From Actinomycetes bacterium (GTDB lineage: Bacteria; Actinomycetota; Actinomycetes; Propionibacteriales; Propionibacteriaceae): a DNA stretch of 64,000 nt. The number at the start of each line of letters is the position of its first letter. The first letter of the stretch is position 1. Shown piece by piece: positions 41,339 through 49,809 of this stretch. A model generated the notes under the pieces. The model did not search any database. It was not told the DNA's origin and saw nothing but the letters and a program-made list of their open reading frames with translations. Position numbers and translations under genes: made by a program. The DNA lies in assembly GCA_023392635.1 (NCBI GenBank), contig JAEVYS010000068.1:13376-77375 (forward strand). Direction: 5' to 3'.

Positions 41339-43465
41339 TCAGGCGCGGAACCTTGCCGGCCGCAATGACCGCGGCCACAGCCTTCCGGCGGTGGGCATGC
41401 CCCACCGCCGTTCGATTGCCCCGGTGACCTCCGCCACCAACCCGGCCAGCCGGGGATCGGCCAGCGGCTCGCGGTCGTAGCGGACCCTCTCGACGGCCAG
41501 GGCGAGCGAGGACAGTGCGCTCCGCCCGGCCTCGTCGAGGTCCGGGCCGAGCTCCGCGGAGACCTGCCGTGTCGTGCCGGCGGGCCAGGCCCGCCCGCGA
41601 TCCAGTGCGACGGCCCTGACCTCCGCCCATGCCCCCTCACCGGCGCGGCGTGGGTCGCCCCCAGCCTGCAGGCGGATTCGTCGCTGCACCGCCCGCGTGA
41701 TCAGCGGTCCGGTTGCAGCGAGCACGGCGACGACGGCCGCGGCCACCCACGGCAGCGGGCTCGGCTGCCCGCCGTCGGTGTCGGTGGTCGTCGGTGCCGG
41801 GGCGGTGGCGCTCGGCGTCGAGGTGGACGCGCTGGCGCTCGGTGTGACGCTGCTCGCCGACGGGGTCGGGGTCGCACTGGCGGACGGCGGTGCGCCGGAG
41901 ACGGCGCTGCTCGGGGTGGGATCGACCGGGATCCAGCCGACCCCCTCCCCGAAGTACAACTCGGTCCAGGCGTGCATGTTCCGGGTCGAGACCTCCCAGT
42001 GGTCGCCGGTGCGCTTGCCGGGAAGGAAGCCGACGACCACGCGCGACGGGATCCCGAGCACCCGGGCGAGCACCGCCATGGAACCGGCGAACTGTTCGCA
42101 GTACCCGATGCGGCTGCCGAGCAGGAAGTCGTCGAGCGTTCCGAGGGTCGTGCCCTGCGAGACGGTGGTGCTGTACTGGAAGGCGCTGGAGTGCAGGAAG
42201 TCGAGGAGCGCCTTCGCCTTCACGCCTGCGTGTTCGGTGCCGGTGCGCGCCGTCAACTGCCGGGCCAGTTCCCGCACGCCCGGGGACAACTCGGACGGCA
42301 GCTGCAGGGTCAGCCCGCCGTCGCCGGGGTCGCCGGCCTCCTCCAGGGTCGGCAGCAGGGAGTCCACCGAGGGCAGCCGGGCCGTCGTCGTCTGGTACGT
42401 CAGGTTCCTGGTCGCTGTCTCCCTGCCCTTCCCGATCGCCACCACGGCCAGCGTCTTCGGGTCATAGCGCCAGTTGTCGCCCGGGACGTTGGCGCTGATG
42501 GGGAACCACGGCATCGGGAGGTACTGCCCGTCCAGCTGGCCGATCTGGACCGACGTCCGCACCGTCGCGTTGGAGACGACCCGCGGAAGGTCGCCGCCGA
42601 ACTGGAGCGGCACCAGGTCGGTCGCGGTGAGGTGGAACCCCGAGGAGTCGAACACGGGCAGCGCCGCGAGCCGGAGGTACTGCCCGGCCTGGTCGGAGCT
42701 GCGGTAGGTGATCACGGTTCGGTCGCTCGGCGAGGTGATGTTGCGGATCAGGTCGACGCTCGGGTCACCGAGCTGGACGGCGCCCGGCCCGCCCGGGGTG
42801 TTCTGGTTCGTGCGTTCGGGAATCGCGAGTGAGGCGACCAGGGACCCGGTGAGGGCCAGAACGGTGGACAGGATCGCCGTGGTGAGCACTCCGCGCCGCC
42901 ACCCCGCAGCGGTGGCCTGGTGCACGCCGCTCGGGGTGCCGAGCGAATTCCGCGTGGCCGTGGCCAGCAGCAGCGCGTACGCCGCGGCGGGGAACAGGAA
43001 CAGCAACGGGCTGGTTTCGGAGTAGATGGCCAGGGTCGGCACGAGGTAGGGCAGGACCAGCACGGGGAAGGTCCAGCCCGGCGATCCCAGCCCGATCGTG
43101 AGGGTCTCGAGCAGCAGGTAGAGCGCCCAGACCCCGACGGCGCTGAACACGGCGAAACCGATCTGGAACGGCATCGGCGCGAAGGACACCTGGACGTAGG
43201 TGGTTGTCTCCACGAACAGCCGCAACGGATCGCGGACCTCGGGTACCAGCCAGGGCACCAGCGCGACCGGTGCCAGCTGGAGGAGCCGGACGAGGGCCTC
43301 ACCCGTCCCGATGCGCCGGAGCAGGAGGCCGAGGGCGGCGCTCAGGGTCACAAGGACGGCAGCGAGCAGGAGGAACGACCGGTCCTCGGTGAGCGGGGTC
43401 AGGGGGACGCCGGCGGCCAGCGCGGCGACCACCGTCGCCGCTCCCATCCGGGGGAGGCCGTTCAC
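41339..43465 (-). CDS. TgpA-like membrane transglutaminase (DUF3488)
   Basis: 708 residues from GTG 43465-43463, overlapping the DUF58 stop. About six N-terminal membrane helices (residues about 8-215), then an outer transglutaminase-like domain with Cys 456 (GYCEQFAGSMA), His 499 (NMHAWTELY) and Asp 515 (WIPVDPTPS), a long Ser/Thr/Pro/Ala linker (about 520-565), one more helix and a cytoplasmic tail. It acts outside the membrane; the substrate is unknown, but peptidoglycan-related roles have been proposed. Third gene of the MoxR-DUF58-transglutaminase set. Confidence 0.9.
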   Translation of the reverse strand: MNGLPRMGAATVVAALAAGVPLTPLTEDRSFLLLAAVLVTLSAALGLLLRRIGTGEALVRLLQLAPVALVPWLVPEVRDPLRLFVETTTYVQVSFAPMPFQIGFAVFSAVGVWALYLLLETLTIGLGSPGWTFPVLVLPYLVPTLAIYSETSPLLFLFPAAAYALLLATATRNSLGTPSGVHQATAAGWRRGVLTTAILSTVLALTGSLVASLAIPERTNQNTPGGPGAVQLGDPSVDLIRNITSPSDRTVITYRSSDQAGQYLRLAALPVFDSSGFHLTATDLVPLQFGGDLPRVVSNATVRTSVQIGQLDGQYLPMPWFPISANVPGDNWRYDPKTLAVVAIGKGRETATRNLTYQTTTARLPSVDSLLPTLEEAGDPGDGGLTLQLPSELSPGVRELARQLTARTGTEHAGVKAKALLDFLHSSAFQYSTTVSQGTTLGTLDDFLLGSRIGYCEQFAGSMAVLARVLGIPSRVVVGFLPGKRTGDHWEVSTRNMHAWTELYFGEGVGWIPVDPTPSSAVSGAPPSASATPTPSASSVTPSASASTSTPSATAPAPTTTDTDGGQPSPLPWVAAAVVAVLAATGPLITRAVQRRIRLQAGGDPRRAGEGAWAEVRAVALDRGRAWPAGTTRQVSAELGPDLDEAGRSALSSLALAVERVRYDREPLADPRLAGLVAEVTGAIERRWGMPTAGRLWPRSLRPARFRA

Positions 43466-44664
43466 AGGTCGTCCTCCGACCCGAGCTCTCGCCAGGCTGC
43501 CGCCACCGGCGTGCCCGGCCCGGCGACCACGCACCGCCAGCCCGCCTCCCGCACCCAGGCCGCCTGGCGGGCGTCCACGGCCGGAGAGTCGGAGACGAGC
43601 AGCGCCCAGCACGCCCGACCGCGCCGGCTCGCCTCGGCGAGGGCGGCGGCGTCGGCGGCGTCCACCCGTCCCAGAAGGGCCACCAAGAGCTGCCCGTCCG
43701 CGCCGCGGGTGCAGGCGGTGAGTGCCTTGCGCAGGGTCGGCGCGGAGTCCGTGCCAATCTCGGCGAGGTGCTCCAGCACCATCCCCTCCCGTCCCGGCCC
43801 GAGCCGGTGCGGGCTGAGTACCGACCCGTCGGCCTCCGCCATGACCAGGTCGAAGCCGTCACCGAGGAGGTGGATGGCGATCGACGCCGCCGCGGCCACC
43901 GCCCACTCGAAGCGCGGGTCGTGGGCCCGCGTGGAGAACGCGTGCGCCCGGTTGTCGATCACGACGGCGGCACTCGGGTCCCACGACCGCTCCTCGCGTC
44001 GCACCATCATCTGCCCGGTCCGTGCCGTCGAGCGCCAGTGGATGCGGCGCACGTCGTCGCCCTGGCGGTACTCCCGGATCAGCACGTCGTCCGCGCTGCC
44101 GAGGCCGGTGCGCAGCAGGGTGGTGTCGGTGGCGATGCCGACCCCGGAGGCGCCGCGCAGGTTCGCCAGTGGCTCGACGGGCGGGGTGACCAGCAGCTCC
44201 GTGCGTCCCGGAATGGTCTGGCTGGATCGGGCCAGGCCGAGCCCGTCGGCGACGCTGCGCTCGATCGGGCCGACCTGGTGGCGTCCACGCCACTGGGGCC
44301 GGACCTCGTAGCTCACGGCCTGGCGCCACATCCCCAGTCCCGCGGCGAAGCCGTACCAGCGGGCCTCGCCGAGCGCCTCGGGCAGGCGGTCGCGGACCCG
44401 GGCGACGCCGCCGAAGGTCATCCCGCCCGGGTCCAGTTCGAGGTCGACCCGGGCGACCTGGCCCACAGCGACGCGCGTCGGGTTCACCCTGCGGTCGACG
44501 GTGAGCCGTGCCGAGCCGGGGAGGAGCAGGAGCCAGCTGACCACGGGCAGCAGGACGAGGAACAGCCCCGGCCACCACAGGTCGCGCTGGCCGATCAGCA
44601 CCGCGACCACGCACCAGGCGACGCCGCCGCCAAGGAGCGCCCAGCCGCGGGCCGTCAGGCTCAT
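43462..44664 (-). CDS. DUF58 domain protein
   Basis: 400 residues from ATG 44664-44662. Two N-terminal membrane helices, then a DUF58 region with VREYRQGDDVRRIHWRSTARTGQMMVRREERSWD, read here as IREYRQGDDVRRIHW. The C-terminal half resembles a von Willebrand factor A fold (AAVVIDNRAHAFS). DUF58 proteins are obligate neighbours of MoxR ATPases and are thought to help assemble metal- or protein-binding complexes. One base separates it from the MoxR gene. Confidence 0.9.
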   Translation of the reverse strand: MSLTARGWALLGGGVAWCVVAVLIGQRDLWWPGLFLVLLPVVSWLLLLPGSARLTVDRRVNPTRVAVGQVARVDLELDPGGMTFGGVARVRDRLPEALGEARWYGFAAGLGMWRQAVSYEVRPQWRGRHQVGPIERSVADGLGLARSSQTIPGRTELLVTPPVEPLANLRGASGVGIATDTTLLRTGLGSADDVLIREYRQGDDVRRIHWRSTARTGQMMVRREERSWDPSAAVVIDNRAHAFSTRAHDPRFEWAVAAAASIAIHLLGDGFDLVMAEADGSVLSPHRLGPGREGMVLEHLAEIGTDSAPTLRKALTACTRGADGQLLVALLGRVDAADAAALAEASRRGRACWALLVSDSPAVDARQAAWVREAGWRCVVAGPGTPVAAAWRELGSEDDL

Positions 44665-44665
44665 G

Positions 44666-45634
44666 TCAGTGGCGTCCGGAAGGGACGGGGACGGCCTTGA
44701 CGGCGGTGTGCACGAGGTCAGCGGCCACCTGGCCGGCGAGCTGGGACTGCGTGTTGAGGAGCACGCGGTGGGCGAGCGTCGGGGTCGCCAGTGCCGCGAC
44801 GTCGTCCGGGATCACGTAGGTGCGCCCGTCCATGGCCGCCCTCGCCTTCGCTGCCCTGAGCAGCTGCAGCCCCGCGCGCGGCGACGCACCCAGACGTGCC
44901 TGCGGCAGGACCCGGGTCTGGTTGACGATCGAGACCAGGTACTCCTTGACGCCGGGGTGCACGAAGACCCGGCGGACGATCTGGATGCAGCGCATCACCG
45001 CCTGCGCGTCGGTGACCGGACGGAGCGGCTCGAGCGGGTCCGACTCGCCGTGGCGGTCGAGCATCGCGACCTCGGAGGCAGGGCTCGGATAACCCATCGA
45101 GATCCGCAGCAGGAACCGGTCCCGCTGGGCCTCGGGGAGCGGGTAGGTCCCCTCCATCTCGATGGGGTTCTGGGTGGCGATCACGAGGAACGGGCGCGGC
45201 AGGGCGTGCGACGTGCCGTCCACGCTCACCCGGCGTTCCTCCATCGCCTCCAGCAGGGCCGACTGCGTCTTGGGCGAGGCACGGTTGATCTCGTCCCCGA
45301 TCACCAGGTTCGCGAAGACCCCTCCTGGCTTGAACTCGAACTCCCCGGTGGACTGGTTGTAGACCGAGACGCCGGTGATGTCGCTCGGCAGCAGGTCCGG
45401 GGTGAACTGGACGCGGCGCACCGTGCAGTCGATGGCCCGGGCCAGCGACTTCGCGAGCATCGTCTTGCCGACGCCGGGCACGTCCTCGATGAGCAGGTGA
45501 CCCTCGGCGAGCAGTGCAGTGATCGCCAGGTCCACCACCTCGGGCTTGCCCTCGATGACCTCCCCGACGGCGCCCCGCACGGCGCCGGCCAGGGCAAGCA
45601 CCTCGGCGATCTCCTGCTCGCGATTGGCGTCCAC
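44666..45634 (-). CDS. MoxR-family AAA+ ATPase
   Basis: 322 residues from the start at 45634-45632. Walker A EDVPGVGKTMLAKSL, Walker B GDEINRASPKTQSALLEAMEE, sensor 1 ATQNPIE and arginine finger region FLLRISMGYP, the AAA_3 type. MoxR ATPases act as chaperones for protein complexes, here probably with DUF58 and the membrane transglutaminase encoded downstream. It diverges from mraZ across 160 bases. Confidence 0.93.
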   Translation of the reverse strand: MDANREQEIAEVLALAGAVRGAVGEVIEGKPEVVDLAITALLAEGHLLIEDVPGVGKTMLAKSLARAIDCTVRRVQFTPDLLPSDITGVSVYNQSTGEFEFKPGGVFANLVIGDEINRASPKTQSALLEAMEERRVSVDGTSHALPRPFLVIATQNPIEMEGTYPLPEAQRDRFLLRISMGYPSPASEVAMLDRHGESDPLEPLRPVTDAQAVMRCIQIVRRVFVHPGVKEYLVSIVNQTRVLPQARLGASPRAGLQLLRAAKARAAMDGRTYVIPDDVAALATPTLAHRVLLNTQSQLAGQVAADLVHTAVKAVPVPSGRH

Positions 45635-45737
45635 GCTCTGTCTCCCCTCTGCCGCTCAACCATAGGCGGCGCGTCGAGAGCCGGTGCGGGCGGAGGTGAG
45701 CGGGCAGGAGGAAATCGGCACCATTTGGGGTGCCCGG

Positions 45738-45782
45738 TGGAGCAAAGTGGAGTATGGTGGCGGCAAGTGGAGGAGAGTGAGG
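45738..45782 (+). promoter_or_regulatory. MraZ operator (five boxes at 10-base spacing)
   Basis: GTGGA (45738), GTGGA (45748), GTGGC (45758), GTGGA (45768) and GTGAG (45778) start exactly 10 bases apart with 5-base spacers. This is the direct-repeat pattern bound by the ring-shaped MraZ in other bacteria. It lies just before mraZ, so MraZ probably represses its own dcw operon. Confidence 0.85.
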
Positions 45783-45794
45783 AGGGAAGGACCC

Positions 45795-46223
45795 GTGTTC
45801 CTGGGCACCTACACCCCCAAGCTCGACGACAAGGGTCGGTTCTTCCTGCCCGCGAAGTTCCGCGAGCAGCTGGCTGCCGGCCTGGTCATCACCCGGGCGC
45901 AGGATCGCTGCCTGGCGATCTGGCCCACCGAGGCGTTCCTCGCCGAGGTGGCGAACAGTGCGAGCGGGCCCTCCACCGTCCGCGGGGTGCGGGACTACCA
46001 GCGCATGGTGGCCTCGGGCGCTTCGGACGAACTGCCGGACAGCCAGGGCCGCGTCAGCGTCCCGGCACCCCTGCGGGCCTACGCGGGCCTGACCAAGGAG
46101 ATCGTCGTGATCGGGGCCTTCAACCGCCTCGAGGTGTGGGACGCGGCGACCTGGGCGGAGTACTCGGCAGCGCAGGAAGAGGCCTTCGCGGCCTTGGACG
46201 AGGGAGCACCTGCGGTGGCGTGA
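45795..46223 (+). CDS. mraZ: Transcriptional regulator MraZ
   Basis: 142 residues from GTG 45795 (FLGTYTPKLDDKGRFFLPAKF), with GGAGGGAAGG before it. Two AbrB-like halves: DDKGRFFLPAKFRE and DSQGRVSVPAPLRAYAGL carry the two DxxGR DNA-contact motifs. MraZ forms a ring and binds the GTGG repeats upstream. First gene of the dcw cluster. A longer in-frame opening upstream covers the operator and is not MraZ-like. Confidence 0.95.
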   Translation: MFLGTYTPKLDDKGRFFLPAKFREQLAAGLVITRAQDRCLAIWPTEAFLAEVANSASGPSTVRGVRDYQRMVASGASDELPDSQGRVSVPAPLRAYAGLTKEIVVIGAFNRLEVWDAATWAEYSAAQEEAFAALDEGAPAVA

Positions 46224-46239
46224 CCGCACAAGCGCCCGC

Positions 46240-46326
46240 GCGGCGTGGAGCCGGTCCGAGTCGCCGGTCCCTGGCGCACCTTCCCCGGTGCCAGGAACCG
46301 AGCAATTCGGACCGGGTCCACGCCGC
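46240..46326 (+). ncRNA. Long hairpin before rsmH, candidate mraW RNA motif
   Basis: A 20-base-pair stem with one mismatch (46240-46259 with 46307-46326, arms GCGGCGTGGA/TCCACGCCGC continuing into CCGGTCCGA/TCGGACCGG) encloses a second hairpin (about 46269-46296, CCTGG-ACC/GGTG-CCAGG with a bulge). The mraW motif is a conserved cis RNA upstream of rsmH (mraW) in actinobacteria. Position and long stem fit, but the consensus could not be compared base by base. Confidence 0.6.
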
Positions 46327-46361
46327 ACGGCATCCGGACGTGGGCAGAACGAGGGTCGAGC

Positions 46362-47339
46362 ATGGGTGAAGCGGACGGCAGCGGCGTGGCTGCCACCCAC
46401 GTGCCCGTGCTGGCCGGACGCATCGTCGAACTCCTGTCCCCGGCGCTCGCCGCCCCGGGCTCCACCTACGTCGACGGCACCCTCGGCCTCGGCGGGCACG
46501 CGGCACTCGTCCTCGACGCCTGTCCGAACGCCCGGCTGGTCGGGATCGACCGCGACCCCTCCGCGCTCGGCGTCGCCGCGGAACGCCTGGCCAGGTTCGG
46601 GGACCGGGTCCGACTGTTCCACGCCATCTACCACGAGCTCCCGGACGTGCTCGCCGAGGCCGGGCTCGCGTCCGTGCAGGCGATCTGTCTCGATCTCGGC
46701 CTGTCGTCGTTGCAGATCGACCGGCGCGAGCGTGGCTTCGCCTACGCGGCCGACGCCCCCCTGGACATGCGGATGGACCCGGGCTCCGACCTCAGTGCCG
46801 CGACCATCGTGAACACCTGGGCCGCCCCCGAACTGGCGCGGATACTGAGGGTCTACGGCGAGGAACGCTTCGCCGACCGGATCGCGCAGCGCATCGTCGC
46901 GGCCCGCGAGAGCGAGCCGTTCCGCAGTTCCGAGCGCCTGGTGCAGGTGATCGCTGACGCCATTCCGGCGGCCGCACGGCACACCGGCGGCCACCCTGCG
47001 AAGCGCACGTTCCAGGCGCTGCGGATCGTGGTCAACGCCGAGCTCGAATCGCTCGCCGGCGTCCTGCCCGCCGCGCTGGCCGCGCTCGCCCCCGGCGGCC
47101 GGCTGGCGGTGCTCGCCTACCACTCGGGCGAGGACCGGTTGGTGAAGCGCGCCTTCGCCGCCGCATCCAGTGACGCCGTCCCGGCCGGCGTGCCCGCCGT
47201 TCCCGCCGGCTACCAGGCCAGGTTCAGCCTGCTCACCCGGGGCGCCGAGCGTCCCGGTCCCGCCGAGGTCGAGGCGAACCCCCGAGCCGCGTCCGCGCGG
47301 CTGCGCGCCATCGTCCGCAACCAGGAGGAGTTCCGATGA
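46362..47339 (+). CDS. rsmH: 16S rRNA (cytosine-1402-N4) methyltransferase
   Basis: 325 residues from ATG 46362 (GEADGSGVAATHVPVLAGR); a GTG 39 codons upstream lies inside the hairpin and is not conserved-looking. It methylates C1402 in the 30S decoding site. SAM motif DGTLGLGGHAALVL at about residues 39-52, DLGLSSLQIDRRERGFAY, PLDMRMDP and AYHSGEDRLVKRAF (usually YHSLEDR) are present. Second gene of the dcw operon; overlaps the FtsL-like gene. Confidence 0.95.
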   Translation: MGEADGSGVAATHVPVLAGRIVELLSPALAAPGSTYVDGTLGLGGHAALVLDACPNARLVGIDRDPSALGVAAERLARFGDRVRLFHAIYHELPDVLAEAGLASVQAICLDLGLSSLQIDRRERGFAYAADAPLDMRMDPGSDLSAATIVNTWAAPELARILRVYGEERFADRIAQRIVAARESEPFRSSERLVQVIADAIPAAARHTGGHPAKRTFQALRIVVNAELESLAGVLPAALAALAPGGRLAVLAYHSGEDRLVKRAFAAASSDAVPAGVPAVPAGYQARFSLLTRGAERPGPAEVEANPRAASARLRAIVRNQEEFR

Positions 47340-47935
47340 CGGCTCTGCCGGCCCCCCGCCCGGAACGGTCGCCCCGCCCGCCGCTGCGACCCGTCGCCCC
47401 CCGTCGTACCAGGATGGCCACGATCCCCTTCGTGATGGTGATCGCCCTGGTCATGGCCGCGGGAATGGTGGCACTTCTGGTGCTGACGACCGCGCTGCAG
47501 AACCAGTCCTTCGCGGTGCAGCAGAAGCAGCGTGAGGCCGAGCAACTCGCCGACCAGCTGTCGGCGCTGCAGTCCGACCTGGCCGACCGGCGGTCCGTCC
47601 AGAACCTGGCGGTGGCCGCCCAGCACCTCGGCATGCGACCCAATCCCTACGGCGCCCAACTGCAGCTGCCCGATGGGACCGTGATCGGGACAGCCGTAGC
47701 TGTCACCGGGTCAGAGATCCCCAGCGTCCGCTACCTCACCCCGGAGGAGGCCGCCCTGCAGAAGGCGGCCCTCGACAAGGCGGAGGCAGAGCGCAAGGCC
47801 AAGCTGAAGGCCGAGGCGGCGGCGCGTAAGAAGGCGAAGGCGGAGGCGAAGGCCAAGGCGGAGGCGAAGGCCAAGGCCGAGGCGAAGGCCCAGGCTGAGG
47901 CCAGGGCGAAGAAGGAGAAGGGGAAGCGGCCGTGA
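47336..47935 (+). CDS. FtsL-like septum protein with Lys/Glu/Ala repeat tail
   Basis: 199 residues from ATG 47336, overlapping rsmH by four bases. Basic N-terminus, one membrane helix (IPFVMVIALVMAAGMVALLVLTT, about residues 30-52), then a leucine-zipper-like coiled coil (VQQKQREAEQLADQLSALQSDL) and LGMRPNP: the FtsL/DivIC plan. Odd part: residues about 140-199 are Lys/Glu/Ala-rich with four copies of KAEAKA encoded by an 18-base tandem repeat (47837-47908). Position between rsmH and ftsI is that of ftsL. The tail probably forms an outer helix; its role is unknown. Confidence 0.85.
   Translation: MTALPAPRPERSPRPPLRPVAPRRTRMATIPFVMVIALVMAAGMVALLVLTTALQNQSFAVQQKQREAEQLADQLSALQSDLADRRSVQNLAVAAQHLGMRPNPYGAQLQLPDGTVIGTAVAVTGSEIPSVRYLTPEEAALQKAALDKAEAERKAKLKAEAAARKKAKAEAKAKAEAKAKAEAKAQAEARAKKEKGKRP
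47837..47908 (+). repeat. 18-base tandem repeat in the FtsL-like gene
   Basis: Unit AAGGCGGAGGCGAAGGCC, encoding KAEAKA: three nearly exact copies from 47837, 47855 and 47873 and a worn fourth from 47891. Copy-number change by slippage would keep the frame. Confidence 0.8.
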
Positions 47936-49803
47936 GCCGCCCGCTCGACCGCTTCTTCGAGCCGAGGAAGCCCGGAACCCGGCAACGCAAGCGCACCAGG
48001 CTCCCGGTGGCCCGTTCGGTGGGCCGGGTGCGCAGCCTGCTGATCATCGTCGCTGTCGTGTTCTCGCTCGCCGCCGGACGCGCGGTACAGGTGCAGGCGA
48101 TCGACGCCACGAACGTCGCGGCCGAGGCGGCGGACCAGATGACCGTGAGCCACGTCCTGCCTGCCTTCCGGGGCACGATCACCGACCGCAACGGTGAGGT
48201 GCTGGCAGAGACCCAGGACACCGTGACGATCCACGCGGACGCGAAGCTGATCCGCACGAACGGGCGCAACGACGCCCCGATGACGCCGTCGGACCAGGTG
48301 GCGGCGCAGGCGGCGCCCGGCAAGATCGCAGCGCTGCTGGCCCAGTTCCTCGGCGGGACGGTGGAGGAGTACCTGCCCAAGCTGACCGCTACCGGGAAGG
48401 GTGAGTCCTACCAGTTCATCAAGGACGAGGTCCCGGCCACCACCTTCCGCGAGCTGCAGGCGGCCATGAGGGCGCAGAAGCTGGTCGGGCTGCGTGAGGA
48501 CAGCGCGCCGACCCGGGTGTACCCGAACGGCCCGCTCGCGGCGAACATCCTCGGCTTCGTCAACGACAACGGCGTCGGCGCGAGCGGGCTGGAGTTCGCG
48601 CTGAACGGGCTCCTGGCGGGAAAGGACGGCAAGGAGGCCTACGAGAACTCTCCCAACGGACGCATCCCACTGGGCGACAACGCGCTCGTCGAGCCCGTCA
48701 ACGGCCTCGGCTTCGCGCTCACCCTCGACTCGGGCCTGCAGTGGCAGGCCGAGCAGATCCTCGCCGACCGGGTGCGCAAGACCAACGCCGACAACGGCAT
48801 GGTGCTGATCATGAACCCCAGGACCGGGGAGATCCTCGCGCTGGCGCAGTATCCGACGTTCGACCCCAACGCCGGCGGCAAGGCCGACCAGAAGGACGTC
48901 CCGAACCGCGCGGTCACCGATCCCTACACCCCCGGCAGCGTGCAGAAGGTCCTGACGCTCTCGGCCCTGATGGACATGGGACTGGTCAAGCCGTCCGACG
49001 TCGTGGTCGTTCCGGGCCGGATCAAGTCGGGCGACCAGTACGTGAGTGACGCCGAGCGCCACGGCACCATCAAGCTCTACGCGCGCGGCGTGCTGGCGAA
49101 GTCGTCCAACGTGGGCACGATCATCCTGTCCCGGAAGGCCGCCAAGAACGCGTTGCGCGACTACTGGACGAGCTTCGGGCTCGGGGCGAAGACCGGTATC
49201 GGGCTCCCGGGTGAGTCCGGCGGCATCCTGCCGGCCCGCGACATGCCCGACTACGCGCGCGACGGTGCCGCCTTCGGCGGCAGCGCCGTCGCGGTCACGA
49301 TGGTGCAGGAAGCGGCGGCGGTGGCCGCGATCGCCAACGGCGGCATCTACAACAAGCCCACCCTGATCCGGTCGACCACCCAGGCCGACGGCAGCGTCAC
49401 GCAACCCGCGCTCGCCCAGCCGCACCGCGTCGTCTCCGAGGAGACCGCCACCAACATGCTGTCGATGATGGAGACCATGGCGCAGCACAGCCTCTCGCAC
49501 ATCTTCGACGTGAAGGGCTACCGGGTCGGCGCCAAGACCGGCACCTCCAAGAAGTTCGACACGTCCTGCAACTGCTTCCGAGGCCTCGTCACGTCGGCGA
49601 TCTCGGTGGCACCGGTCGAGGACCCGCAGCTGGTCGTCTACACGGTCGTGGACAACCCCCGCCGGGACGGCGGCGCGGGCTCGTCCGTGGCCGGCCCCGT
49701 GGTCCAGGACGTGATGTCGATCGCGCTGGCCCGCTACGGCGTGCCGCAGACCACCGGCAAGGTGCCCCATCTGCCGATCTCCCCGGACCCGAAGTTAAAG
49801 TAG
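47932..49803 (+). CDS. ftsI: Division-specific transpeptidase (class B PBP)
   Basis: 623 residues from GTG 47932, overlapping the FtsL-like gene. One membrane helix (about 34-52), a dimerisation domain with FRGTITDRNGEVLA, then a transpeptidase with S336-x-x-K339 (TPGSVQKVL), S391-S-N393 (AKSSNVG) and the KTG box in VGAKTGTSKK. It cross-links septal peptidoglycan and is the target of some beta-lactams. Order in the cluster supports PBP3/FtsI rather than an elongation PBP2. Confidence 0.94.
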   Translation: MSRPLDRFFEPRKPGTRQRKRTRLPVARSVGRVRSLLIIVAVVFSLAAGRAVQVQAIDATNVAAEAADQMTVSHVLPAFRGTITDRNGEVLAETQDTVTIHADAKLIRTNGRNDAPMTPSDQVAAQAAPGKIAALLAQFLGGTVEEYLPKLTATGKGESYQFIKDEVPATTFRELQAAMRAQKLVGLREDSAPTRVYPNGPLAANILGFVNDNGVGASGLEFALNGLLAGKDGKEAYENSPNGRIPLGDNALVEPVNGLGFALTLDSGLQWQAEQILADRVRKTNADNGMVLIMNPRTGEILALAQYPTFDPNAGGKADQKDVPNRAVTDPYTPGSVQKVLTLSALMDMGLVKPSDVVVVPGRIKSGDQYVSDAERHGTIKLYARGVLAKSSNVGTIILSRKAAKNALRDYWTSFGLGAKTGIGLPGESGGILPARDMPDYARDGAAFGGSAVAVTMVQEAAAVAAIANGGIYNKPTLIRSTTQADGSVTQPALAQPHRVVSEETATNMLSMMETMAQHSLSHIFDVKGYRVGAKTGTSKKFDTSCNCFRGLVTSAISVAPVEDPQLVVYTVVDNPRRDGGAGSSVAGPVVQDVMSIALARYGVPQTTGKVPHLPISPDPKLK

Positions 49804-49809
49804 CCATCC

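Noticed and set aside
41972..42832. Frame opposite the transglutaminase gene
   Set aside because: The minus-strand gene has a full catalytic triad and membrane helices; this is a shadow.
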